DNA of 64,000 nt from Cryptomeria japonica. Taxonomy: Eukaryota > Streptophyta > Pinopsida > Cupressales > Cupressaceae. The translations under genes and the position numbers were made by a program. Of this stretch, positions 1-11,804 are shown one piece after another; the stretch's first letter is position 1; the number at the start of each line of letters is the position of its first letter. Location of the stretch: assembly GCF_030272615.1 (NCBI RefSeq), contig NC_081410.1, positions 125,925,640 to 125,989,639 on the forward strand, given 5' to 3'. The notes under the pieces were generated by a model that had not been told where the DNA came from, did not search any database, and worked only from the letters and a program-made list of their open reading frames with translations.

Positions 1-235
1 GAAGAGGAGTTTTCTTCCACTAGGTTTTTCTCCTTTTCTCTATTTTTAAGAGTTGCATTGGGTTGTGCATGGGTACCTTATCATGCCTTTGTTGCCAAGA
101 TCCATTCATGCTTGCATCTTTGCATTCATCATTAGCTCTTTAGCTTAACCCTAAGTTAATCTTAAGGGGACGTGTTGGAGTAATTTAGATATTATCTTAT
201 TATTTAATAAATTAGGTGGCCCCTTCCATGTTGAT
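1..235 (+). mobile_element. 3' end of a Copia-like LTR retrotransposon (partial)
   Basis: The first 170 bases resemble the stretch just upstream of the 3' LTR of the Copia element at 17441-21857 (compare 21340-21497): a thymine-rich leader, a 'GTGCATGGGT' type segment and a purine tract (CTTAAGGGGACG) that ends at 172. TGTTGGAGTAATTTAG at 173 then looks like the LTR start. The LTR cannot be followed with confidence past about 235, so it is truncated or diverged. The body lies left of the window. Confidence 0.5.
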
Positions 236-1439
236 AACATAGGCCAAGAATAGTATGGAGAGCGCAGACAAACCCCTATTGACCCATATCACAAAATGAG
301 ACACTAGCCCCCAAAATGGTATACCTATACATTTCAGACTTCAACATTTACATTAGGATTCACCAGCCAACAAAATGGTTACTAGGCAAAATAAGTGTCA
401 ATATTTAGTTATCTATTAGCAAATATACTTCTGATTTCTTTGCAAAATCATCAAAGCAGAGCAGCTAACCAATTTTAGCCTTTTTTTCTCATCGAGCAGT
501 CACACCATGCACCTCTGCCTCCCAACAATTGTCTTCATTCTTGCCATCTATATCTGACACCTCTTCAATGACTATGGCCCCATCTGAGGCCCCATCCTCC
601 TCCCACGAGTCCCACTCAAGCCCTTCATTCCGTAAATAGTTTTTAATCTACCCCTTACCCTTACTCAACTTCATCCGCATCAATTTCATCAGAACGTCTA
701 TGCTCATAGCCACCACCGGTTTCTTTCTTTCGTATAGCTTTGGCTCCACAGTTAGTACCACATGTAGACGACTCACCCCTAGTGTTGGGCAACATAGTAG
801 TCTCTGGAAAGAGGGGCATACTACATCGAGTCCACATTTTCTACGTCCTTACTTTCTCCTAGGACATACTATAAAAATCTCCTCGCATAGAGTCTTGGCT
901 ACCACCTTAGGCTCACCCATATCTAGCAAGACTGCTAGGAACATTACAAAGATATCCGTATTAACCCTATATGTATGGCAGGATCCCATAAATTCTTCCC
1001 CTAAAGATGACATCTACGACATGGGTAACCAGATAATGAGAGGGCTTAAGAATGTCTTTGAAGTATTTCTTAGTCACCTCGCCGAGAAAAGACATCTGAC
1101 ACTTCCTCAATAGAAATCTAATGGGGGTTTCCATCTTTAAACTAGACAAACAACAATTAACAATTCTAAACTGTTGAGTCATCTCGGGCCGCCCTGAGGT
1201 TTAAATAGAAAACTGCAACCTATCTCTGGCCAAAGAAAGCAATCCGTATGTTATCTCATGATGCGAGCCAGATCACACATTGTCATCCAAATCTAGCTTG
1301 AGAATGGATTATAAATGCTTGGCATGCTTCAAATAGACCCATATATTTCCTTTCCATCATTTCAAACTTGTCATAGGTTGACGTGTGTTCCTCTTCCACC
1401 AATATCACTTACATACCTACAACATGCATCATTGAATTA
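236..1439. other. Intergenic stretch, no gene recognised
   Basis: Open frames exist at 700-1113 (+) and 967-1182 (-), but neither shows a motif I recognise. The minus-strand frames look like diluted coding sequence and could be the upstream part of the LINE remnant that follows. Confidence 0.4.
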
Positions 1440-2010
1440 ATTTGCAATTTCTCGGATTAATGTCCCATAATTGCCCTCATCAAAAACTGGATATCCGTGC
1501 AATTGCATATGACGTGAGATAAGTGGCAATCAATTTTCTATCATTTCTCATGATGGAAATGACTTTTCCCATCAATCCTCCTTCCCATTGTTTGTGACCA
1601 ATTTGGCCAACCTCTCCACTACATCATTGCCCTCTTGATATACACGGCTAATTTTGAATTCTACGAACCTCCCCATTAATTCTTTTATGAGGCATAGCCA
1701 ATGAATCAATTTCTAGTTAGGGGCGTAGTTCAGTCAAATGACGTTTATTGTTATCAAGGAATCACCCTCAAGGTGGATTTGTTTTGCATTTATCTCCAAC
1801 CCCAATTGCAGTCCTAGCAATGCCACCCCAAATTCAGCAATGTTGTTAGTTGCAACTCCAAGATGTACCGATCTCTCTGCAAGAACGTTCTCCATTTCAT
1901 GCAAGAACGTTCTCCATTTCATCCTGAGCCACACATCATGCCCCACTTGGCCCTAGGTTGCCCTGAAGGCCCCTACAAAGTTCATCCCATGTTAGGGGCA
2001 TAGAAAGATC
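1440..2010 (-). pseudogene. LINE-type RNase H domain remnant
   Basis: On the minus strand the frame at 1946-1734 reads like the plant LINE RNase H domain (RVT_3-like): a 'TNNIAEF' core aligns with the family's TNNEAE motif and 'LEGDSL' with its VEGDS motif. Downstream frames towards 1590 resemble the later 'VYREGN..AD.LAN' segment but are broken. Upstream minus-strand sequence near 1960 resembles the GNPGPAG start of the fold. The frame carries shifts and stops, and a 21-bp stretch with GAACGTTCTCCATTTCAT is tandemly repeated at about 1879-1921. A dead non-LTR retrotransposon end is the best reading. A different RNase H-bearing element is possible. Confidence 0.55.
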
Positions 2011-2740
2011 AACCTTCCTAGTCCCATTAATGGAAGGTTTTCTATGATATTATATATATCATGATTGAGTTATCTTCTTAAATCATCTTAATGATGAATT
2101 GCAAATTGTATTAAGAAATATTGATAAAATCCTTTTATAATATTTTTTTAATGAAAATAAACAATTGAAGTTTCAAATCTCAAAAAGTTCTTAATATAAA
2201 AGCTCTATATTAAAGATTAATATTATGCTCACTATATATTTATTAGATGATATCATTTGGCAAGTTGTGTCTTATCATTATACTTTGACTTATGACCTAT
2301 TAATTTTGTACTTTATTTTTAAGTTCCATCTTATCCTCCTCTGGGTTTAGGATTTATTATAATTCATTTAAAAAAAAAATAAAAATTTCTTATTAGTTCT
2401 AAATAATTCTTTTTTTGAATCTTGAGTAAATTGCATGATACTCTTCTTGAAAACTATGTCAATATATTATCTTTTGTGGCCGAGTGTTTAAATTAAATTA
2501 GGTTAACTAAATGGTGTTCAACATTGAATTTGAATCAATTATTATAAGACATTGATTAATTGAATAAGCAATTAGAATAAAAGGATTTACAGTAATAGTT
2601 GTAAAATCATCTTCCAAATTAAGACACGTTATAAATTGTATGTGAATATACTGCAAAATTCATCAACCATCTCCACAAACAAATTACTTATCAATCATTA
2701 CTTTTGAACTTCCAAAACCAAGGTATGACAAATTTAAGAA
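2011..2740. other. AT-rich spacer
   Basis: Highly AT-rich non-coding DNA with homopolymer runs. I see no gene or element boundary before the target duplication at 2741. Confidence 0.5.
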
Positions 2741-2748
2741 ATGAAAAT

Positions 2749-3539
2749 CAGTGTTACAAGACTCGCAGAGTCCAGAGGTGAGTTGCCCTTGCCGAGGCCC
2801 ATGGCCTCTGGACTTAGACTCGGCCGAGTCTGGCCGAGTTTTGGCAGACTTGCTGAGTCTATCAAACTCAGTAGACTCGCCGAGTCCCATGGGTTAGACT
2901 CTACCGTGCAGGCAGAAAACAATAAGTTAAAAATAAATAAAATGACATTAGTTTTAAATGAAAAAAAGGGTTAATATGTTTTGTTCCCCACCCTAAAAGG
3001 TCATGATGTGGATGAGGATATGGATGTCACTGAGCGTGAGCCTGAGCCTCAAACACAGGCAAAGATCATGGCTACAGAATATTCTAGGACCTATATTAGG
3101 CGCACACGTAGGACAGTTGCGGGGTCGACTGATATTGGCTCCTTTGAGCCTTAGACTTCTAGACTTTAGCTTTTATGTTGAACTTGATATACGTTTTGAA
3201 CTTTTGATAACATGGATTTCATATTCCATGAATTTTGTAGACATTTGACACTATCTATATTTCTAATGTGTTATTTAGTTTAGCTTATTTCCTTCAATGC
3301 AAGCCTAAAATTTGCATTTATACTTATGTGATCAATGTAAACTTGAGTATGTGCTTCTATTTGATGAGATTATTGTGTCTTAATGTTTATTTATTAAAAA
3401 ATGCATGAAAGTTGTTTAAAATTGTTAAAAATCTTTGAATTCTTGGGTTTTTCAATTTGCCGAGTCTTGACCGAGTCTGGATGCTGAGTCCAAGTCCGAG
3501 TCAAAAATCAGCTTGCCGAGTCCGAGGCTTGTAACTATG
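2749..3539 (+). mobile_element. Non-autonomous hAT element, family B copy 1 (791 bp)
   Basis: The element is flanked by a perfect 8-bp target-site duplication, ATGAAAAT (2741-2748 and 3540-3547), the length typical of hAT transposons. Terminal inverted repeats are CAGTGTTACAAGACTCG at the left and, read on the other strand, CATAGTTACAAGCCTCG at the right. Subterminal regions are crowded with GAGTC/GACTC motifs (2755-2890 and 3460-3520). The interior keeps only the C-terminal end of a transposase frame. A relative at 47081-48586 shares both ends but keeps a different internal part. Confidence 0.88.
2999..3154 (+). pseudogene. C-terminal remnant of hAT transposase (family B)
   Basis: A frame of 51 codons ending at TAG 3152-3154 is rich in Asp/Glu/Pro and then Arg ('HDVDEDMD...', 'YIRRTRR'), the kind of tail seen after the dimerisation domain of plant hAT transposases. 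The sequence after the stop matches the sequence after the truncated BED exon of the family-B copy at 47081-48586, which supports its being the 3' end of the ancestral transposase gene. No catalytic part remains. Confidence 0.5.
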
Positions 3540-3559
3540 ATGAAAATTATTACTACTAT

Positions 3560-3650
3560 CTGTTGGGCTGTGGTCTAGTGGCTGAGGCAGGGCTCGCTAC
3601 GCAAATGCCTGAGTACTATACCTAGTGGGGTTAAAGTTTCATGTATTCAT
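3560..3650 (+). repeat. Possible tRNA-derived SINE head
   Basis: GGGCTGTGGTCTAGTGGC at about 3566 resembles a pol III A box (TRGYNNARNGG) in a tRNA-like context. I do not find a convincing B box within the following 60 bases, so this may be chance. Confidence 0.22.
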
Positions 3651-4024
3651 TAGTTGGAATGAGTTTTCCATAGTCTATTTAGAATATAAAAGATTACTTT
3701 TGGAACAGCTGTGCATTTTTTTTATGATATTTTGGATCACTCAATGATCCATCATTAAGAAGAGTAGAGTGAATCATAATTAAATTAAATAAAATAATTT
3801 TATAAATTGGCCTGTACATTGACTCAGTTTACAAATATTAAAAAAAAAAGATTTGCAAATCTCTGATAGCACATACTTAAAAATACATGAATTAAACCTG
3901 CCTCTCCTATGCAAAATTCATTATTCTTTCTTACACAAGGCCACCATTCTTCATCTGGATTTAGAGAAGGATTAAATTACTGCACAATCTGCAACATTGT
4001 TGAAGCATCTGTCTTCTTTTATAC
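3651..4024 (-). other. Probable 3' untranslated region of ISE2 and flank
   Basis: This lies directly downstream (minus strand) of the ISE2 stop codon. It has no coding signal. AT-rich segments include AATAAT-type poly(A) signal variants on the minus strand, but none can be singled out. Confidence 0.4.
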
Positions 4025-4123
4025 TTAGCCAACAAGTTCACTTATTGGACTTCGGTCCATCATCCTAGCAGCTAGCTTTGCACTTTTTTGTACAGTGGGA
4101 TCAACTTCTGGTAGCACTGGTAT
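4025..4123 (-). CDS. ISE2: ISE2-like DExH-box RNA helicase, last exon
   Basis: This is the terminal coding exon of 32 codons plus TAA (4025-4027). On the minus strand it follows a good acceptor (TTCTTTTCAG) and begins 'IPVLPEVDP'. It ends 'MMDRSPISELVG', which is the conserved C-terminus of plant ISE2, a chloroplast-targeted Ski2-like RNA helicase acting in plastid RNA processing and linked to plasmodesmal transport. The exon starts in phase 0, matching the phase-0 donor of the exon at 23869-24015. The frame is intact. The preceding intron is about 19.7 kb and is packed with transposons. Confidence 0.88.
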   Translation of the reverse strand: MPVLPEVDPTVQKSAKLAARMMDRSPISELVG

Positions 4124-4125
4124 CT

Positions 4126-5958
4126 GAAAAGAATGGACAAAAGGGTTTAGAGTTTAACTCTAGATGAGACAAAATGATTTGTACACTAAAGATTGCATTT
4201 GCCAAAGTTCTTCTAGATGACCTACATAGAAGTCTTATCCAATGTTTCAAGTAAGTCACCTGACTCATCGTTAGGGAAAAGAGATTTGTTGAGTGAGGTG
4301 GCTCACACTCGTCAGATTAAAAAAATTATGCAGGTTATTCAGAAGTGCTTTTGGCATGTGTATTCCAGAAAATGTCTAAATTCTAAAGCAGTAAATATAA
4401 CTTACCTAGAATCCTTTTGCACCATATAAAACAACAAACCAAGTCAATGAAATAAGCAAGACCTTACCAAATGGAATGGCCATAAAAGGCATAAGTCAAA
4501 GTCAGCAGGCAAGTTTTGATGTCATTTCCATTGTGATGGAAAAAGCATATTTGGTCTCTTGGGCAAAAACGACTAGTTGGGAAGCAGATTGAGCCAGACC
4601 CAAATTGATATTAAAGTCTAAGGAGCCTGTGAAACTTGGATTCTTAAATAAGTGGATATATAGGCTGTGCATTGTTAAAATGCCACAAAATGTAGTTTAT
4701 AAATTCTCTCTCAATGAATTACTTTAGCTCTGAAGAGGAATAGGTATTTCACCCATGAAGTCTTGGTAACATAGCAGGTGGGCAGTATACAAGATGAGAA
4801 AGTATAAAACAGTTGACCATGGAAACCCATATGAGTCAGTAATTTTTGTTTACAATTATGTTCCACCAAGTTTGCAGGACATCGACAGCAGGGGACAACA
4901 ATTATAAGAATATGGAAAATTTAAATTATAAGAAATTTCAGATACTCATGAGAAGGCATTCATCATATACATTATTGAACTGTATCACATAACATTAGAA
5001 CTCTATTAAGATTTCACATGAGAGTTGACACACAAATTAACAAAATTCCATTGCTTTCATTGTCAACTACAAAATTTCAACAACTAAAACTAATCACCTA
5101 ATTGAAATTAAAACTGAAAGACATAATACTAATACTATATTTCTTACATTTTATTGATTTAGTAAGAAATAATTTATAATTATAAAAAGCATATATAGGT
5201 TTCAGTCCAAAATATCATCAAAACAACTAAATATACATGATTTTTTATTCAAAAATCCTACTATTTAAAAGTAGATTACTAATGAATAATGTTATCGGGC
5301 CATTCATACTTGACCTGGGTATGGATCCACTACAGTGCAGGTTCGTTTCCAGCTACACCTAGGGTTCTGCCTGGGCACTCATGTTCCCTGTTCCCTGGGC
5401 ATACCCAGTAGGAGAACCACAGTCTAACAAGAGAAGAACAACAGCAGTTACAAAATTGGTCCATCAAAGGAGTATGACACCATCAATTATTAAATATGAT
5501 ATTGTTTTCTAATGAATTCCAATATAAAGTTGATATTGTCTTGGCAGAACGGGAATTTATAGCTGTTGTTTAAAAATTTTAGGGCTATTGTTTCCAATTG
5601 AACATGTGTAGATAGCATTAATTGATCCTCAGGCATCATTTCATCATTTACTCTCTCATTTGACCAGCACTATTGTAGGATGGGGAAAAAGACAATGATT
5701 GGGCCAGACTGTAAATCTGGCATCATTAGTGAATCAACATACCAGATCTTCAATATTGACCCTAGTTTGATTGATTCTTCTTAAATGTGGTTATTTGACA
5801 CTGTTGACCAAAGAGCTCTGCTAAATTAACCATGAGGACCAAAGATCTCTTCTATATAAACAACATTAACTTCTGTACCACTTACATTGATTATTTTGAC
5901 TGCTGATTACACTGCATTGAGTGCAATATTCTACTTTTCACTGAGTCATGATCAATAT
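4126..5958. other. Intron sequence, no gene recognised
   Basis: AT-rich, with no coding frame of note. A more GC-rich patch at 5300-5420 (repeated CCTGGGCA/TTCCCTG words) may be an old repeat fragment that I cannot classify. Confidence 0.4.
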
Positions 5959-5966
5959 TGACCAAG

Positions 5967-6771
5967 TAGTGTTCCACGGAAACACATTCCCCCCCCCCCC
6001 CCCTCCCTTAGGCCCGCGTTTCTGAGACGGGGACTTGGCGTCTCCCACTGTCCCACCACTGCCATCAGTGCTCCGCTGGAGATGCATAAAGGTCTCAGTG
6101 TCTTCAAGTCTCTTTGGGAGATGTCTTGGCATCTCCAAGTCTCCTTGGGAGACTCCCAGGTGTCTCTTGAGGGGCGAGGAGACTTGCGGGAATCTCCCAT
6201 CCAACGTCTCCAAGAATCCTTGGGAAACTCCCAGGTGTCTCTTGAGGGGCAAGAAGACTTGCAGGAGTCCCCCGTTCGAACACATCAGACTCAAAAAGCA
6301 ATTGAAATTTTTATTTTTTTTAATTGAGCGATTTGAGCATTTTGTCTTTTGTAATGCTATTGCTATTTGCTACTCATTGTAATGATGTATCAGGTAATCA
6401 TCATTATAGACTTTGTGACATCATATATTCATATGATAGTTTTTATATAATAGAAATCTCCAATTTGACAATTTCATTTGTCAAATTTTATTTAGCAATT
6501 AGCATTCAAGAAATCTTTGTATTTAGATTTAATATTTCAAATTTTGCTATTTTGTAATTTTACTAATTTCCTATAGTTCATTTGAAATGTAATTCTTATA
6601 CTGTTATACATCTTTTCACAACTAGTTTTTCAAGTACTATAACTATATCAAGGCCACCACCTTGCCACCCCCCCACTGCCGTCTCCCCACCGTCCCCCCG
6701 CCGTCCCCAAACAAAGGCCCTTTGTCCCCTTTGTCCCCACATCCCCCTTCCCCAACGGCTGTGGAACATTG
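5967..6771 (+). mobile_element. Non-autonomous hAT element, family A copy 1 (805 bp)
   Basis: A perfect 8-bp target duplication TGACCAAG flanks the element (5959-5966 and 6772-6779). Inverted termini are TAGTGTTCCAC and, on the other strand, CAATGTTCCAC. The left subterminal part holds a C homopolymer at about 5989-6002 and tandem segments of TCTCTTGAGGGGC/GAGACTTGC type. The right subterminal part is a C-rich block (6650-6750). The middle is AT-rich with no transposase. A close relative lies at 10680-11434 in the same orientation. Confidence 0.9.
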
Positions 6772-6779
6772 TGACCAAG

Positions 6780-8450
6780 AAACTTGTAAGGTATGTAGGC
6801 TTCTTTGAAATTATGAGTATCACTGTTCTTATAATTTATAATTTTGAAATTTTGAACACACAACACATGCATCCAAGGAAAAAAAATGTTGTACCACCAT
6901 ACCAAGTTCTAATACTTGTATCGGTAACTTAGCTAATGAAAGAAAAAAAATCACCATTGCTTGTTTTTTAATGATTTATTCATTATATATTTCATGATAG
7001 GGGAGAGGGACCATTAGTCGTGAGGGATAACTTTGTCAACATGTAGCCATTACATGGAATATCGTAAGACCTCCGTTTTTTTTAGAAATGTAAAATGGAC
7101 ACTTATCTAGCTACAACTAAGGTTAGGAGGTGTGACTCATCATGCAACTCGTCAAAATAGCACATCTAGTGTGAAGTGTTCTAAAAATGACTTTTTGAAG
7201 ATTTGACCAAAACTTTTAATCTAAAAATGACTAATTGTTGAACAAAAAAATATCATTTGTTGTTAGTAAAATATCATATTTTTATTTTAAATATAACTTA
7301 TACTCAACATAAATGGATCAAATACATATGAGTAACCATAAATCTTTGTTATCTCTAACTTTTAAATCCAACATAAATGGACCAATAGTTGAATACACAA
7401 AAACTATTTGTTATTATATAAAATACAACTTATATCCAACACAAATAGACCAATAGTTGAACACTAAAACTTTTTGAAAATCCTTCACATTTCATGGAAA
7501 AATACAAGGTATTTTTTGTGCTCACCTTTTATATTTGCGATAGGACAAATTATTAATATGAAATGCTCCAATGCATATACATTGCTACCCCAATAGTTGT
7601 ACAAAGTTATAAACAAAAAATACAGTACATGGTGAGAAAGGATGAAAAATCTTTCAAGAAATGGTGTTGCATGGCATCTTCGTAGAGGTTCTTTAAGCTA
7701 CAGAAAATAGCATTTCAAAATGGGCATAAAAAACAAGTTTTGAATAAATCTTATGAGCTGGATTGTGTGATGTGTTCATTACTCCATTATTGCAATGGTG
7801 GGACAGTCTAACACAGCTTCTCAATCTCACCAAACCACATCTTTAGACAGCTCTTCATCCATCTCTGCCTCCTTCCACACACTTCCACAGCCAAATCACA
7901 ACCATTCATTTTACACAGTGTACTCTATTATGGACCAAGTTGTCAGTCTTCCACGTGCTTTTCTCACACAGTTTCATGAATCACATGTAATCTATATTTC
8001 ATTTATTTTTGTATTGCCTGCCGTTTCAGAATTCTTATTACTACCAAGTTTATACATTCCTTACAGCGTGAGTCCTATCCTGTTCCATAGGGGGCAGATA
8101 GCTGTCCCTGGGATGGTCAGGGGGTGTCTCAGCATCCCCTAGCCATCCCCTAATGTTTCCTATTTATTTTTTCCAAATTCTGAAACACTTCCTAAAATTT
8201 ATGAGGCTTGGGAATGGTGAGGGATGGGGTCAAAATATGCAGAGAACGCATCCCCAAGGTACATAGTTTACAAGTCTCAACCATGAGGATTTTCTTCTAG
8301 TGTCATACCTCTAAGCACATCTAGAAGCATGTTGCAGATAGAAAGGTGTTCTTTATATCAATTTCTAGCAATTAAGTTCATTTCATTGTAGTCTACATGG
8401 CTAGTGGGTCCGCTCTCTCAAACAAGGTCTAGGTTAAAGTCTATGAATAT
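6780..8450. other. Intron sequence, no gene recognised
   Basis: Mostly AT-rich. Short diverged repeats with CAACATAAATGGA words occur at 7300-7460. A GC-richer block at 8060-8260 with several CATCCCC/GGGGATG words could be an old element fragment, but no termini were found. Confidence 0.35.
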
Positions 8451-8636
8451 TGAATGTGCACTAGGGGTTTTTCTTGCACCCCTTAGCGTTACTTGAATTG
8501 TCAAAAGAAGTATATTGAATATGTACTAGGGATTTTCTTGCACCCCTTACCCTTACTTGAATTGTCAAAAGAAGTATATTAAATATGCACTAGGGGTTTT
8601 TCTTGCACCCCTTACCCTTGAATTGTCAAAAGAAGT
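8451..8636. repeat. 65-bp tandem repeat, about 2.9 copies
   Basis: CTAGGG anchors recur at 8461, 8526 and 8590, giving a period of 64-65 bp. Each unit carries TTCTTGCACCCCTTA followed by TTGAATTGTCAAAAGAAG. The third unit lacks the TTACTTGAA variant seen in units one and two. Confidence 0.9.
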
Positions 8637-9300
8637 TTCTAGCTGCGAAGAAGCTCTTGCAATCCATGTTAAGTAGAGTTGTAACATTTTTTATGCAACA
8701 TGCATCCTAAAGGCATACATGGATATACTTGGCAATAACAACATTATAAGTAAATGTTTTTTTCCCGTTGAAAAGAATAAGGGTGGGATTGCTTCTATAT
8801 GGAAATTAGTTTCTTTTCTTAGTGAATAGACCTTATAGCATCTGAACATTTACTGGCTATCCAAATTTCAAACAGTCCCATTGAGCTCATTGTCACATCC
8901 CCTAAAGGCACCCACTCTAACTTCTTGTGGATAGATACAGCGATTGATTCACTGAAATCAAGATGGAAGAGGATGCATGTTCTACAATTCAATTGGAGAG
9001 TATTCTAATGCCAAACTTCAAATCTCAAGTTGATGCCAGTATGAGAGTAAATGATATTGTCTCCCAATGTGTTATAGCCTTTCCAATTTAGTCATCAATT
9101 TTAGCTAATACCATCATGCTAAAAAGATATGTTCCTGGGTTGACATGTAAATGAAGTACACCATGACCCAAGAAGCTGGTTTATATTAGATAAGCATATC
9201 TATTGAGTTGGGTGTGGACCTTAGCTGCACCAGGTTTAGTTAGAATTGATGGCACTCGTCAATCTTGTTGTTTTGCAACTTTGGCATGTGCTAGGAGTAC
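8637..9300. other. Intron sequence, no gene recognised
   Basis: I see no coding frame or element boundary here. It precedes the degraded gag on the minus strand. Confidence 0.35.
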
Positions 9301-9800
9301 ACTACTCACCTAGAGTGAAAAGTACTTGTGTGCTCTTTCTTTTCAAAATATATGGACATTCCCTCATCAAATGGCCACCATCTAACAAATATCACAAAAC
9401 ATCTTCTTAGGCTAGTTAATTTTGGTGTGGCCCTTAGCTCTTTAGTTTTTGCATCATAAATCTTTAGGCTCCTTGCTGAATTCTCTATCTACTTTTAATT
9501 CCATCATGTAGAGCATAGCTCTTTGTAATGCTTGTAACAATCCTAGTTCTCCATTATTGCTTGCATCCAAGTCACCGTCTTCATCAAATTTTCTTTTTGA
9601 ATGTGAAGACATCTTGTCCTCACTTTCTATATCCGTAGCTGTATTATATGGCCCTACATACAACGAAGGTGGTACTATTTTCATCTTCTTCCATAATGAA
9701 AGAAAAAGACCCTTGATGAACCATCCATTGGCTATTTCTTTCTCCAATTTGATCAGTAATTCCTTGAGCCTTAGATTGTAAAGTTCGCACATTATCATGT
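9300..9800 (-). pseudogene. Degraded retrotransposon gag, C-terminal half (copy I)
   Basis: The minus-strand frame 9798-9454 reads like an LTR-retrotransposon capsid segment ('LRLKELLIKLEKEIANGWFI' then 'SLWKKMKIVPP') followed by an acidic, Ser-rich tail. A diverged second copy occupies 51640-52160 on the same strand, with matching 'RIKELLVNLEKEL' and 'WFIES' parts. Its N-terminal side is probably at 10500-10679 and 11435-11804. Old and non-functional. Confidence 0.6.
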
Positions 9801-10499
9801 TTCCTTTGCCAAGTAAAACAATATTAGAAACAATAGAATTATCTTAGATACCATTTTTAATATAAATTTATTACAACATTTCAAAATCATTTTCTCATGC
9901 TTTCTAATTGACAACACCAACAATCATATAAGAAATAAAAAACACTCTCATAAATACACATATCTCCTACTTTAAAAACAAGACTAAGGAACCAGAAATA
10001 TGACACAAACAAAATCATGCAAATCAAATCAAGCCATTTATTTTCATTACACAAAGTTAACTGCTCATATAAAAACCAAAGTTATATTATATAAAAGCCA
10101 AATTAAGTTATGGACATAAATCTAAAAACGCGTGTTGGTAGGAAAAAAAGAATACTATGTTTTTTTTTATTCCTTATTAACGACTTTGCACAATATCGTT
10201 CTCACAAACAACATTTCCTACTTAAAGTTTAAAAAAAAAGTACACTGTACAATCACGTAAACTCTGCAAATCTCAAGCCCATCCGCCAGTCAAAGCAATG
10301 CAGACCAAGATCGAGGTAAACGAATATTATCTATGGATTTAGAATCCGCTGTTTTCGATATTTGTCAATTCCAGAGCAAATCATTTTTTCGTAGGCTCAA
10401 ATATTGCCATTTGTTTTTTATTCGTTCTGCAAAGATTTCATTGTTGTACCAAAGCAATCTTAATTCTTCTTCTAGACCTTTCAATGATTTCCCTCATGA
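9801..10499. other. AT-rich intron sequence splitting the old gag
   Basis: No recognisable gene. It probably represents an insertion or diverged spacer between the two halves of the old retroelement. Confidence 0.3.
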
Positions 10500-11804
10500 A
10501 TTTTGACTGACTATTTATAAATTTAACTATTCTATACATTTGCTACCCAAATAGTTTCACAAATTTTGTAGTGTACCACTAGATCTCCAAATCCATCTTC
10601 GGTGGACTTACAATGTCTATCTCTCTACGCTAGGGCAAAACGGTGGATTCACCATGGCTTTACCTTGATGTGAATTTACTAGTGTTCCACGGAAACACGG
10701 TTTACCCCTCTTCAGGCCCGCGTTTCCGAGACCGGGGAGATAGGGACTTGGTGTCTCCCGCTGTCCCGCCACCGCCACCGGTGCTCCGCTAGAGACACGG
10801 AAACGTCTCCAAGTCTCCTTGGGAGACTCCTAGGCATCTCTTGAGGGACGAGGAGACTTGCAGGAATCTCCTATCTGTCTCCAAGACTCCTTGGGAGACT
10901 CCCAGGCATCTCTTGAGTGGCAAGGAGACTTGCAAGAGTCTCCCGTTCGAACACATTAGACTCAAAAAGCAGTTCAATTTTATTTTTTTTAAATTTTGAG
11001 CGATTTGAGTATTTTGTCTTTTGTAATGCTATTGCTATTTGCTACTCATTGTAATGATGTATCATGTAATCATCATTATAGACTTTGTAATATCAAATAT
11101 TCATATGATATAATAGAAATCTCCAATTTGACAATTTCATTTGTCAAATTTTATTTAGCAATTAGCATTCAAGAAATCTTTTTATTTAGATTTAATATTT
11201 CAAATTTTGCTATTTTGTAATTTTACTAATTTCCTATAGTTCATTTGAAATGTAATTCTTATACTGTTATACATCTTTTCACAACTAGTTTTTCAAGTAC
11301 TATAACTATATCAAGGCCACCACCTTGCCACCCCCCTGCCGCCGTCCCCCCACCGTCCCCTTGCCGCCCCCAAACTTAGGTCCTTTGTCCCCCCGTCCCC
11401 GTGTTCCCCCATCCCCAACGGCTGTGGAACACTGGAATTTACTAACCAAAACCTTCTCAAGAAGCTTTGATTCAAACATTCTAGTGCTCTCTTGGCATTT
11501 TTGAACACATGAGAATCCTCAACTCTTCTACACTCTATCGCCCTCTAGTTATCATTTTGTGCTCCAAATCTTTGTCCTAGCACATTTGGCTCAATTTTTT
11601 CTTCAATCAACAACTCTTCCATACTACAATCCTAGAAAGATTTCTTTCATATGCTTCTCTCTCTCTTCATTTGTGAAGAAGTCCTCAAACTCTTTCTCAA
11701 GATGACAACTTTTCACATATACAGAAGGCTTTGTCAATTACTCAAACCAAACTTGGTCTACAAGATCCACACAAAACTTCTTTCACAAGGGGAAGTTATT
11801 TGGC
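10500..11804 (-). pseudogene. Old retroelement, 5' gag and leader region, interrupted
   Basis: Sequence on both sides of the hAT insertion (10560-10679 and 11443-11804) matches 58620-59090 at the nucleotide level, for example GGATTCACCATGGCTTTACCTTGATG versus the form at 58718-58744. Both belong to the upstream part of the same minus-strand retroelement. It is cut by the family-A hAT element at 10680 and ends where a new LTR starts at 11805. Confidence 0.55.
10680..11434 (+). mobile_element. Non-autonomous hAT element, family A copy 2 (755 bp)
   Basis: Flanked by the 8-bp duplication GAATTTAC (10672-10679 and 11435-11442). Termini are TAGTGTTCCAC and, reverse-complemented, CAGTGTTCCAC. The interior from about 10960 to 11330 is nearly identical to copy 1 (6290-6670), and both subterminal blocks are conserved. 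The related sequence at 58700-58800 has no insertion at the equivalent place, giving a natural empty site. Confidence 0.9.

Noticed and set aside
700-1113. 137-codon plus-strand ORF as a gene
   Set aside because: No domain or promoter context, and it overlaps minus-strand coding-like remnants.
5938-6382. ORFs on both strands in the hAT element with repeated 'SLEG..DL' or 'PRCLLRG' units
   Set aside because: These translate the subterminal tandem repeats of a non-coding element; the same frames are disrupted in copy 2.
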